From Magnetospirillum sp. UT-4 (GTDB lineage Bacteria > Pseudomonadota > Alphaproteobacteria > Rhodospirillales > Magnetospirillaceae), in the NCBI RefSeq assembly GCF_902729435.1, contig NZ_CACVCG010000048.1, forward strand, positions 1 through 58,811: a stretch of 58,811 nt of DNA, given 5' to 3'. The notes below the pieces were generated by a model. The model searched no databases and was not told where the DNA came from. It saw nothing but the letters and a program-made list of their open reading frames with translations. Shown piece after piece: positions 8,265 through 16,296 of this stretch; position 1 is the first letter of the stretch, and the number at the start of each line of letters is the position of its first letter. Both the position numbers and the translations under genes were made by a program.

Positions 8265-9935
8265 TCACCTCCGGTCGGCGGAGCGTGAGGCGAGGACCGA
8301 GCTGAAATCAGCGGTCTCCCGTTCCTGCATCTCCGCATCGAATTCGTCCATGCCTTGTATCTCCGCCTGCTTGGCCGCCAGTTCGGCTGCCAGCAGGGCG
8401 ACTCGCGTCTTCAGTTCGTCCAACTGGGCCTGAGCGCGGATGCGCTCGTGCCGGCGGCGAAAGCGGACGCGCTGGCGTTCCGCCATGTCCTCGTTTTCGC
8501 GTTCCAGGCGGGCGGTCCCCATCAGCACCTGGCCTCCGGAGGAATAGACATCGGCCAGCGTCGGCCCACGATCGGTGAGGATCAGCTCGCGAACCTGCGA
8601 GGAATGCGCCGAGCCCCGGGACTTCACCACCGACAGGGCGCGATTGCGTTCACCGCCATGGGCGACGAAGGTCACATGCAGCCAGGTGTCGGCCATGGTC
8701 GAAACGTGGGTCTGGGTGATCTCGCGCTCGGGATCGGAGCCCTCGATCAGGGCGGTGAAGATGGCGGTGATGCCCTGAGACTTGACGAAATCGACCAGCA
8801 TTTCGATCAGCGAGTCGGCAATCACCTTGCCGCCGCCCTTGACCAGGGCAGAGACCGGGTCGATCACCAGCATCGCCGGCTGGAAGTCCTCGCACACCTT
8901 GCGCAGGCGGTGGACATGCTGCTGCGCCGAGGCCGAGGCCGAGCGCATGCTGACCATCCGCAGCAGGCCGGCTTCGCGATGCCGCCCGAGGTCGAGCGAT
9001 ACGGAGGCCAGATTACGCACGATCTGATCCTCCGCCTCGTCGAAGCTCACGAACAATGCCCGCTCGCCGCGGCAGCAGACGGCATTCACCATTGCACCAG
9101 CCAAGGTGGTCTTGGCAGTGCCGGGGGCGCCGGAAATCAGCGCCGTCGAGCCACGGTACATCCCGCCGCCCATCATGGTGTCGAGGCGCTCGACCCCCGA
9201 CGAGATTCGGTCGGAGAAGACCTGATGGCGGCTGTTGACGTCCTGATAGAGCAGTTCGAGCCCCGCCTCGGTGATCGCCAGGGGAAAGCGGTTGGTGGTC
9301 ACCGGTGTGCCGCGCGCCTTGGCCACCCGCAGCGTCGCCACCGAGACGTCGCCCTCGAGCCGGCGCTCCAGCGCCAGCACGCAATCGACGATGTACTGTG
9401 CCGCATCCACCGGCAGGCTGCCGCCAAATCCGTCCATCTTGATGGTCATGATGGTGGTCAGCTTCAATTCGCGCAGGGTTCGCGCCAGCTGAAACATCTG
9501 CTGCAGCAGGCGCCCGCGGTCGGGCTGCATGGCCAGCAGCAGGTCGATGCCGTCGAGGACCAGCCGGGTGGCACCCATGGCCTGGGCCTGTGCCGCCATC
9601 ATGCCGAGGAAGCCATCAAGCTCGATGCTGCCGGTCATCTCAGCCTCGGCGCCGAGGCGGGCATCGACGATGTGGATCAGCCCATCGGCCACCAGCCGGG
9701 GCAGGCCCCAGCCGAAATCCTTCAGGTGGCCGATCAGATCCTCGGGGCTTTCCTCGAAGCTGACGAACAGGCTGCGTTCGTCAAGGGCCGCGGCGGCGTT
9801 GGCCAGCATCTGCATGGCAAGCACCGTCTTGCCCGCTCCGGGACCTCCCAGAATCAGGGTCGCCCGGTCGGCCGGAACGCCGCCACCGAGAATTGCGTCG
9901 AGACCGCGTATGCCCGTGGGCTTGCGCTCCGTCAT
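8265..9935 (-). CDS. kaiC: KaiC, tandem RecA-like ATPase/autokinase
   Basis: 556 residues, somewhat longer than the roughly 519 of cyanobacterial KaiC. CI domain: Walker A GGPGAGKT (30-37) and catalytic pair E61-E62. CII domain: Walker A SGAPGTAKTT (268-277). The CII autophosphorylation segment THVSTMADTW keeps the residues equivalent to T426, S431 and T432 (T407, S412, T413). In CII the first catalytic Glu is replaced by Asp (D299-E300). From about residue 470 the tail is a charged, heptad-rich probable coiled coil, which in KaiA-less KaiC proteins is known to mediate dodecamer assembly. It lies 36 bases after a chemoreceptor-like gene, with GGAG before the ATG. It is probably an hourglass-type timer rather than a full oscillator, which is inference. 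Confidence 0.93.
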   Translation of the reverse strand: MTERKPTGIRGLDAILGGGVPADRATLILGGPGAGKTVLAMQMLANAAAALDERSLFVSFEESPEDLIGHLKDFGWGLPRLVADGLIHIVDARLGAEAEMTGSIELDGFLGMMAAQAQAMGATRLVLDGIDLLLAMQPDRGRLLQQMFQLARTLRELKLTTIMTIKMDGFGGSLPVDAAQYIVDCVLALERRLEGDVSVATLRVAKARGTPVTTNRFPLAITEAGLELLYQDVNSRHQVFSDRISSGVERLDTMMGGGMYRGSTALISGAPGTAKTTLAGAMVNAVCCRGERALFVSFDEAEDQIVRNLASVSLDLGRHREAGLLRMVSMRSASASAQQHVHRLRKVCEDFQPAMLVIDPVSALVKGGGKVIADSLIEMLVDFVKSQGITAIFTALIEGSDPEREITQTHVSTMADTWLHVTFVAHGGERNRALSVVKSRGSAHSSQVRELILTDRGPTLADVYSSGGQVLMGTARLERENEDMAERQRVRFRRRHERIRAQAQLDELKTRVALLAAELAAKQAEIQGMDEFDAEMQERETADFSSVLASRSADRR

Positions 9936-9971
9936 GAAATTTCCACTCCAGTTGCACCGGCTTCAGCCCGA

Positions 9972-11240
9972 TCAGAACAATTCAATGGCCGCCCCCCTGT
10001 CCTGTGCCCGGGCGCCCTGAGCCGTGGCCGCTTGGCGATTGGCTTTAAGCTCGGCAATCGCCGCCGCGACCGCTTGCTCCAGATGCGAATTCACCAACGC
10101 GTCCAGCTCGGGCCACGATGCCATGGCGGCACCGGTCATCGCGGCGTCGGTGGCCATGATAGCGTCGGAAATGCGATCGGAACAGCGGTTGAGCGCCTCC
10201 AGCCGCTGCTTGACGACGTCCTGGAACTGGATGGAGCCGATCATCTCCATGATCGGCTCGCCCAGCCGTTCGTTCTCTTGCTGGACCCTGGCCATGGTGT
10301 CGTGCTGTTGGGCGATGAGGGCCTGCAAGCTTTCGGTCAACTCGCCGACGGCCTCGGAAATCACCGCCAGACTGCTTTCCTCCTTGCGGTTGCGCTCGCC
10401 GACAACGGTACTCAGGCTGGCTTCGACCGTTTTTTCGAGATTGGCGATGCCGGCGCCAATCTCCACCGCCGCATGGTCCGATTGCAGGGACAGGGCCTTG
10501 ACCTCGGCGGCGACGATGGCGAATCCCTTGCCCTGTTCGCCGGCACGAGCCGCCTCGATGGTGGCATTCAGCGCCAGCATCCGGGTCGATCCGGCGATGC
10601 CGCGGACGGTCTGAACCATCTGCCCCAGATTGGCGACCACGTCGCTGATGTTTTCCATCGCCTTTCGCACGACTTCGGCATCGCGGAGCCGATCGGCGGC
10701 AAGCTGATCGACCAGGGACTGGCTGCGATGCAGTTGCTCGATGAGCTGGATGACACGGTCGTTGGCATTGGCATCGCTGATGAAGGCGAGCAGACCTTCC
10801 AGACTGCCTTCGACCACCTTGAGGTCGCTCATCAGATCGGCGGCATTCCTCTCGGACTCGAAGATGACGCTGCTGGTCTCGCCCTTCATGGCATCGGCGA
10901 ACAGACGGAAGTAGGAGAATTTCTCCGAAATGCATTTTTCGCACTGGAAGGAATCAAAGACCGCAGCAGCCGGCGGTGGCGTGTTCCTGGCGGCGGCCGT
11001 GGGAGCGAGCGACTCGCTGTCGGGAGCCGGCAGCTCTGGCCGACCACCCCACGCCAGGGCCAAAGCCAGCGCCACGCCTGCCATCAGCACTCGCACGGCG
11101 ATGGCCAGCGGAGCCGCCATGGCGGGCAGGAGGGCCACGGCGGCCTCGCCGAGGACTATGGCCAGCAGAAGCGCCGCCGCCGGCCGGGGCCACGGCAAGG
11201 AGGCCCTAGGAGCCGCCCTCTGCAGAATTCTATTGTTCAT
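9972..11240 (-). CDS. Membrane chemoreceptor-like protein with CheZ-like motif
   Basis: 422 residues from ATG 11240 (a GTG at 11249 is also possible). Two hydrophobic segments (about 16-37 and 40-60) anchor it. A CEKC cysteine pair ([11 protein letters not shown], near 99-102) precedes a cytoplasmic helical region that contains the chemoreceptor tip signature ([20 protein letters not shown]). Downstream lies [13 protein letters not shown], where D341 and Q345 match the D-x3-Q catalytic spacing of CheZ, and the protein ends in AAIELF. It is not a full-length receptor with a periplasmic domain. It may be a cytoplasm-facing sensor and phosphatase for CheY. The Cys pair could bind metal or sense redox. 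Function beyond the receptor-like fold is inferred. Confidence 0.75.
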   Translation of the reverse strand: MNNRILQRAAPRASLPWPRPAAALLLAIVLGEAAVALLPAMAAPLAIAVRVLMAGVALALALAWGGRPELPAPDSESLAPTAAARNTPPPAAAVFDSFQCEKCISEKFSYFRLFADAMKGETSSVIFESERNAADLMSDLKVVEGSLEGLLAFISDANANDRVIQLIEQLHRSQSLVDQLAADRLRDAEVVRKAMENISDVVANLGQMVQTVRGIAGSTRMLALNATIEAARAGEQGKGFAIVAAEVKALSLQSDHAAVEIGAGIANLEKTVEASLSTVVGERNRKEESSLAVISEAVGELTESLQALIAQQHDTMARVQQENERLGEPIMEMIGSIQFQDVVKQRLEALNRCSDRISDAIMATDAAMTGAAMASWPELDALVNSHLEQAVAAAIAELKANRQAATAQGARAQDRGAAIELF

Positions 11241-11282
11241 GGCGATCACCCAGTCATGTCATCCGCGCTAATCATCGGCGGG

Positions 11283-12020
11283 TTAAAACAGCTCGACCTT
11301 CGGCCCGCTGGTCTCGTGAACGTCGAGCCCGGCGGCGGCATGGTGGTCGTCGCGTTGGCTGGTCATCACGCAATCGTCGAGAGCCTTGTTGAACATTTCC
11401 TTGAAATTCTCGGTGCGATCCATGGACCGCCGGTCGCCGAGGCGCTGGGCGAGATCGATCATGTGCTGATCGACGATCAGCGACAGCCGCGCGAGAAAGT
11501 CGATCTGCTGCTGGGTGAGGTCCTGGAACTGGAGCTGGCCCAACAAGGAGACGATCGGTGACCCGACCGCATCGGCCAGCGCCTTCAATTCCGTGGCGTT
11601 CCCGGGGGCGGCGCGGTCGATCGCCGTGCGCAGGCGCGCCAGGTCGGAATCCATTTCCGTCAGCCCGTTGACGATGCCGATGGCGGCGGCGCTGGTGCTG
11701 GCGGTGATGCGTTCGCCCTGATCGCGCAGCAGGCGGGTGAAGGCACGGTACTGGGCCAACTCGTCGGAGACCCGAAACAGCAACAGGCGAACAGCCCGCG
11801 GCGTGAGGCCATCGCGGCGCCCCAACAGATAGCCGATGGCCACACCGGCCGCCGACAGCCCGGACACCATCAACACCGTCGCCAACTCACCACCGACCGC
11901 CATGGTTGCCGCGGCGCCGCTTCCTGCGAAGACGGAGGCGGCCACGGCGATCCGCAACAGCGCGACCCGTTCGGTCGTGCCGTGCAAGGTGCCGGCGGCG
12001 GAGGCGGATGGGGTGGTCAT
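11283..12020 (-). CDS. Membrane-anchored CheZ-like protein
   Basis: 245 residues; the ATG overlaps the cheY stop (ATGA). Two hydrophobic helices lie near 22-42 and 45-66, followed by long alpha-helical regions. QLQFQDLTQQQIDFL contains D167 and Q171, the same spacing as the CheZ D-x3-Q active site, in a context (QDLT) close to CheZ itself. The C-terminus GPKVELF resembles the short amphipathic tail with which CheZ grips CheY-P, and matches the IELF end of the next protein. Coupling to cheY supports a phosphatase role. It is not a recognised CheZ ortholog by length or membrane topology, so this stays an inference. Confidence 0.65.
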   Translation of the reverse strand: MTTPSASAAGTLHGTTERVALLRIAVAASVFAGSGAAATMAVGGELATVLMVSGLSAAGVAIGYLLGRRDGLTPRAVRLLLFRVSDELAQYRAFTRLLRDQGERITASTSAAAIGIVNGLTEMDSDLARLRTAIDRAAPGNATELKALADAVGSPIVSLLGQLQFQDLTQQQIDFLARLSLIVDQHMIDLAQRLGDRRSMDRTENFKEMFNKALDDCVMTSQRDDHHAAAGLDVHETSGPKVELF

Positions 12021-12391
12021 CCGTTGGGCAGTATCTGTTTGACCACCTTGAGAAGGTCGTCGGGCTGAACGGGCTTGACCAGCCATCCCGTCGCCTTGGC
12101 GGCGCGGGCTTCGTCGCGCTTGGCCTGCTGCGATTCGGTGGTCACCACCAGAATCGGCAGGAATTGGAGGCCCGACATGGTGCGGACCTTGCGGATCAGG
12201 TCGATGCCGCTCATCCCCGGCATGTGGATGTCGGTAATGATCAGCTGGGGCTTGAGACCGCCAGTGAGCTGGGTGGCCGCGTCCTCGCCGCTGGCCGCCT
12301 TGGCGACAGTGAAGCCAGCCTTGTGCAGGATGGCCTCCATACTCATCAGGATGGTCGCCGAATCGTCGACGATGAGGATGGTGGAAGGCAT
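12017..12391 (-). CDS. cheY: CheY-like single-domain response regulator
   Basis: 124 residues, receiver domain only. It has the acidic pocket DDS near the N-terminus, phospho-acceptor Asp in ITDIHMPGMSG, the Thr switch VVTTE and Lys in LVKPVQP. The ATG sits in a TGATG overlap with the upstream parA stop. No output domain is present, so it acts by binding a partner such as the flagellar switch or another effector. Its position between a ParA-like gene and a CheZ-like gene supports a chemotaxis role. Confidence 0.9.
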   Translation of the reverse strand: MPSTILIVDDSATILMSMEAILHKAGFTVAKAASGEDAATQLTGGLKPQLIITDIHMPGMSGIDLIRKVRTMSGLQFLPILVVTTESQQAKRDEARAAKATGWLVKPVQPDDLLKVVKQILPNG

Positions 12392-13182
12392 CACGAGACC
12401 TTGTTCTGGAGTTCGGGGGACAATCGCGGCCAGGACATCGCCAATTCGTCGGCGAGCAGGTAATAGTCCAGGGCACCGCGGGTGCGCGGGGCGAACTGGC
12501 GGATCGGCTGGCGCTCTGAGAAGGCGGCGGCCAATCGGATATCGCTGCGGATGGGGCGCAGCATCCGCTCGGCGCCGAACTGGCGGGCGATGTCGGCCAA
12601 GACCGCCCGATGGTGACCGATGCGCTCGCAGGCCATGATCGGCAGCAATCCCACCAGCTTCAGTTCCGGATTGGTGGTGGTGACCGCCTTGTAGAACAGC
12701 CGCGACAATTGCTTCACCCCCTCGACCGACAGCGCATGGGCCAGAAGCGGAATGAGCAGGCCATCGGCGGCGGCCATGGCGCAGGTCAGCACCAGGTCGA
12801 GCGATGGCGGCGTATCGAGCACGACGATGTCATAGCGCCCCATCCCGGGGTGGCGGAGATGGCCGGCCAGCAGCAAGGGATCGCCGAGCGTTCCGGACCC
12901 GTCGTAGAGGGCATCGGCGGGGGCGCACCACAGGTTGGGCCACGCCGTCGCCATCACCGCCGTCCCGAGGTCGAAGTGGGGATCGCGAAAGACCTCGTGG
13001 CAGGTACATCCCGGCTTCGGGTCGATTCCCAGTCCGAACCCGGCATGGCCCTGGGTATCGAGATCGACCACCAGCACCTGCCGGCCCCGAGCCGCCCATT
13101 CGGCGGCCAGATTGACGGCGGTGGTGGTCTTGCCGCTGCCTCCCTTGCGATTGGAGACCGCGACGACGAATGGGCGCGTCAT
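12391..13182 (-). CDS. ParA-like ATPase of the chemosensory cluster (ParC-type)
   Basis: 263 residues; the ATG overlaps the stop of the STAS gene (ATGA). Deviant Walker A SNRKGGSGKTT (K13, K18), DLDTQGH and LDTPPSLD motifs mark the ParA family. Such ATPases inside che operons (ParC in Vibrio, PpfA in Rhodobacter) localise and segregate chemoreceptor arrays. No TM segment, unlike the ParA at 5408. A longer frame starting at 13482 is open but would overlap two upstream genes. Its place between cheA and cheY makes an array-positioning role likely. Confidence 0.85.
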   Translation of the reverse strand: MTRPFVVAVSNRKGGSGKTTTAVNLAAEWAARGRQVLVVDLDTQGHAGFGLGIDPKPGCTCHEVFRDPHFDLGTAVMATAWPNLWCAPADALYDGSGTLGDPLLLAGHLRHPGMGRYDIVVLDTPPSLDLVLTCAMAAADGLLIPLLAHALSVEGVKQLSRLFYKAVTTTNPELKLVGLLPIMACERIGHHRAVLADIARQFGAERMLRPIRSDIRLAAAFSERQPIRQFAPRTRGALDYYLLADELAMSWPRLSPELQNKVS

Positions 13183-13436
13183 TTCGCCGCCTTTCGCTCC
13201 ACCGGTCCCAACGCCTGCGGCAGCCAGCGGGCGAGGAATGCCTCTCGCGGCAGGGCCGAGAGCGTCGGCCGCACTGCCAGCAGCACTTGCAGTACGGCGG
13301 TATGCAGATGCGTGCAGGCGGCGAGGTCGATCCGCGCGCCGCGATGGGCTTGCAGGAATTCCAGCAGCGGCAAGGCATCCTCGACGGTGCAGGTGTCCTG
13401 GGCGATTGCCGCGTTCTTGGCGAACTTGAACGGCAT
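13179..13436 (-). CDS. Small STAS-domain-like protein
   Basis: 85 residues, starting two bases after the cheA stop and overlapping parA by four bases. The pattern of a strand (RIDLAACTHLHTAVLQVLLA) followed by a helix resembles STAS/anti-sigma-antagonist domains, in which a Ser/Thr follows the Asp. Here Cys-Thr stands at the turn. STAS proteins are found in several alphaproteobacterial chemosensory clusters with unknown partner. The domain call rests on pattern only. Confidence 0.6.
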   Translation of the reverse strand: MPFKFAKNAAIAQDTCTVEDALPLLEFLQAHRGARIDLAACTHLHTAVLQVLLAVRPTLSALPREAFLARWLPQALGPVERKAAK

Positions 13437-13438
13437 GG

Positions 13439-16075
13439 CTACAGCAACTCCTTGAGGTTGAGCACCAGCAGCACGCGGCCATCGCCCAGCAGCGCCGAGC
13501 CGGAATAGCCGCGGATGTTGGCGAGAATGCCGTCGAAGGGCTTCAGGATGATGTCCATCCCCTCGCGGAAGTTATCGACGACCAGGCCGACCATGTTGCC
13601 GCCGATCCGCACCACCAGCACGGCGTCCTCTTCGCTGCCGTCGCCGATCCACACCGAGGTCGGGACGCCCATCAGGCGGTCGAGACGAATGAGCGGCACG
13701 ATGGCGTCGCGCAACACGAACGCCTCGGACTGCTTGAAGCGGCGCACGGCGTCGCGATGGACCCGCACGGTCTCGGCGATGTGGTCCATGGGGATGCCGA
13801 ACAGCATGCCGCCGCCGGCTTCGACCACCATCACCCGCGTTACCGCCATGCTGAGCGGCAGCGACAGGCGCACCGTCGTCCCTTCGCCCGTCACGGAGGT
13901 GATGGAGACGCTGCCGCCGGTCTTTTCCACCCCGGTGACCACCACGTCCATGCCGACGCCGCGCCCCGACAGGTCGGAGACCTGGGCGGCGGTGGAGAAG
14001 CCCGGCATGAACACCAGGTTGACCGCCTCCTGGTCAGTGAGGCGGGCCGCCCGCTCTTCGTCGAGGACACCCTTGGCGACGGCCGACGCCTTGATCTTGG
14101 CGGGGTCGATGCCGCGGCCGTCGTCGACCACCTCGATCACCACCTGGTCGCTTTCCTGGAATGCCCGCAGCAGGACGGTGGCCTGACTCGGCTTGCCGGC
14201 GGCGTCGCGGTCCTCGGGCGGCTCGATGCCGTGGTCTATGGCGTTCCTGACGATGTGCAACAGCGGATCACCAAGGGCCTCGATGATGTTCTTGTCGGCG
14301 GCGGTGTCGGCGCCCTCGATCACCAGGTCGATGCGTTTGCCAAGTTTGCGCGCCACGTCGCGCACCAGCCTTGGGAAGCGGTCGAACACCTCCGAGACCG
14401 GCAGCATGCGCACCGCCATGATGGCGCCCTGCATCTCCTGGGCGAGGCGTTCGATGACGGCGTGCAGGTCCTTGATCTCGCGGCTCATCTCGCGCGAGCC
14501 ATGGACCTGCTCGGCGCGCTTTGCCAGGAAAGGCAGGCTGTTCTTCGACACCACCAGTTCGCCGATCAGGTTCATCAGCGTGTCGATCTTGGCCTGGTCC
14601 ACCTTCAGCACGCGGCTGGCCTGCTTGACCTCCGGGCTGGGATGCTCGCCGGCCTCAGCCCGGCGCCGGCCGTGATCGCCCGCCGCCTGCATGACTGCGG
14701 CGGCGGTCCCCTCGTCGGTCAACAGCCAGTGGTCCAGCAGGTCGAGCGCCGGGGCGGCGGACTCCTGAACCCTGGCGGCCTCGACCGCCGCGGACCAGGC
14801 GGCGGCGTCTGCGGCCCTGCGGCCCTCCGCGGCAAGAATATTGGCGACGGTTTTCGCCACCGAGTCGAGCCGTGTCGCATATCCGCCCGGCGCCACCGGA
14901 AGTCCGAGGATGGCACGCTGGCTGTCGAGAATGCGTGCCGCCGTGAGCGACACCGTCCCCAGGCCGGCGCGCTCCGGAAGGGCGGTCGCCGCCGGGGCCG
15001 CCACGGCCGCGATTGGGCGCGCGAGCGGGGCGGGCGCCAGCGGATGAAGGTCGGCGTCGCCGGTGGCGATGCACCCGATCAGCGCCGTCACCCACGAGGC
15101 ATCGGGTGTGGGAACGGCGAGCACCGCGTCCAGCCACCGCAGCGCCGAAGCCAGAAGCAGCGCCGGAGCGGTGAGGTGGAGGAGGGCAGCCACCGCCCGC
15201 CGCAGCGCCGGCCAGTCGGCGGCGGCGACCAGGCGCCGCGCCTCCTCGACGAAGTCGCCGTAGACCGGGCCGCCGTTGCGGTCGCCGGTCACCGTCACCA
15301 AGGCGTGCGGCGGCACCGGCGCCATCCCAACCTGCTCGATTACGTAACGGAACAGCGCCTCGACCTCGGTGGACGGCGCCGCGACAAGGGCGCGAAAGCG
15401 CAGGTTGCAGCGATAGGGATCGAGGGCGTCCATTGCCGGCCAGGGCTCGGCCGCCTCAATGGCGAGACTGCGAAGTTCTGGCATTTGCCGGAACAGGATG
15501 AAGGGGTCCTCGCCGCTGAAAAAGCTGTCCTCTAGCGGAATGTACTCCACGGCCTGAAGCTCCGCTCCGGCCATCGCCGCCGCGAAGGCCGACAGCCGGT
15601 CCACTTCCGGGATGGCCGCCAGCCAGTCCAACGTGACCAGGTCACCGGCATGAGCGGCCGATGGACCAGCCTGGGTGGCACCGTAATCGGCCGGCAGCAC
15701 CGCGCGCAGGGCGGCCGTCATCTCCTTGGACACCCCGTCGGCGCCGGCGCGCAGGGCACCGGTGCCGTCGATGTCGTCCACCCAGGCGCTGACCTGGTCG
15801 AGCGCGTCCAGCAGCATGTCGACCAACTCGGAAGTCATCGGCAGTTGGCCGGTGCGCACGACGCTCAGGACATCCTCACTGGCATGCACCAGTTTGGTGA
15901 AGGCGGGGAAGTCGAACAGGCCCGCCGAGCCCTTCAGCGTATGGACGGAGCGAAAGACCTCGTTGATGGCGGCTTCGTCGCCCGGATGCTTTTCCAGCAC
16001 CAGCAAGGCGGAGGCGGACCCCTGCAGGAGTTCGCGGGCCTCGCCGACGAAGCGTTCGAGAAGGGGTGTGCTCAT
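13439..16075 (-). CDS. cheA: Chemotaxis histidine kinase CheA
   Basis: 878 residues. N-terminal Hpt domain with VHTLKGSAG (phospho-His45). A long Ala-rich, poorly conserved region (about 130-490) stands in place of a clear CheY-binding P2 domain. Then come the dimerisation helices (KVDQAKIDTLMNLIGELVV), the HATPase (VRNAIDHGIEPPEDR, DDGRGID, GRGVGMDVV) and a C-terminal CheW-like coupling domain. The start overlaps the short cheW by four bases. It phosphorylates the downstream CheY when arrays are active. The unusually long linker and the Cys/Thr STAS gene behind it set this cluster apart from the standard flagellar che operon. Confidence 0.95.
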   Translation of the reverse strand: MSTPLLERFVGEARELLQGSASALLVLEKHPGDEAAINEVFRSVHTLKGSAGLFDFPAFTKLVHASEDVLSVVRTGQLPMTSELVDMLLDALDQVSAWVDDIDGTGALRAGADGVSKEMTAALRAVLPADYGATQAGPSAAHAGDLVTLDWLAAIPEVDRLSAFAAAMAGAELQAVEYIPLEDSFFSGEDPFILFRQMPELRSLAIEAAEPWPAMDALDPYRCNLRFRALVAAPSTEVEALFRYVIEQVGMAPVPPHALVTVTGDRNGGPVYGDFVEEARRLVAAADWPALRRAVAALLHLTAPALLLASALRWLDAVLAVPTPDASWVTALIGCIATGDADLHPLAPAPLARPIAAVAAPAATALPERAGLGTVSLTAARILDSQRAILGLPVAPGGYATRLDSVAKTVANILAAEGRRAADAAAWSAAVEAARVQESAAPALDLLDHWLLTDEGTAAAVMQAAGDHGRRRAEAGEHPSPEVKQASRVLKVDQAKIDTLMNLIGELVVSKNSLPFLAKRAEQVHGSREMSREIKDLHAVIERLAQEMQGAIMAVRMLPVSEVFDRFPRLVRDVARKLGKRIDLVIEGADTAADKNIIEALGDPLLHIVRNAIDHGIEPPEDRDAAGKPSQATVLLRAFQESDQVVIEVVDDGRGIDPAKIKASAVAKGVLDEERAARLTDQEAVNLVFMPGFSTAAQVSDLSGRGVGMDVVVTGVEKTGGSVSITSVTGEGTTVRLSLPLSMAVTRVMVVEAGGGMLFGIPMDHIAETVRVHRDAVRRFKQSEAFVLRDAIVPLIRLDRLMGVPTSVWIGDGSEEDAVLVVRIGGNMVGLVVDNFREGMDIILKPFDGILANIRGYSGSALLGDGRVLLVLNLKELL

Positions 16076-16257
16076 GGAGGCGATATTCCTGCGATCAGCC
16101 TGGCCATGCGGATGATTTCCTGCACCTCGGCCAGAGGCACGGCGAACATCTCGTCGGCGACATGAAAGATGACGAACTGGCGGGCATCACCGGCACCGAC
16201 GACATCCGCCGCCGACGTTCCGGGCTCATCCCGCACCGCTTCCGCAACTTCGGACAT
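16072..16257 (-). CDS. Half-length CheW-like coupling protein
   Basis: 61 residues, while CheW is normally about 150-170. ATG 16257 has a good GGAGG seven bases upstream. The sequence FVIFHVADEMFAVPLAEVQEIIRM is the N-terminal strand-turn-strand of CheW; the reading frame ends soon after at a TGA that overlaps the cheA ATG as ATGA. Everything after the first CheW subdomain half is missing, yet the junction to cheA is tidy. It may be a decayed cheW left by a deletion or a short functional coupling peptide. CheA brings its own CheW domain, so loss might be tolerated. Confidence 0.7.
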   Translation of the reverse strand: MSEVAEAVRDEPGTSAADVVGAGDARQFVIFHVADEMFAVPLAEVQEIIRMARLIAGISPP

Positions 16258-16296
16258 GAAGCGTCCTCCTGTTGGCTATAAGGGTAGGGGGAAGCC

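Noticed and set aside
8355-11561. 1068-residue plus-strand frame across kaiC and the receptor-like genes
   Set aside because: It runs antisense to well-identified genes and has the His/Gln/Gly-rich composition typical of antisense shadows.
13183-13482. Longer start for the chemosensory ParA-like gene
   Set aside because: It would overlap the STAS and cheA genes; the start at 13182 keeps the four-base overlap and begins just before the Walker A box.
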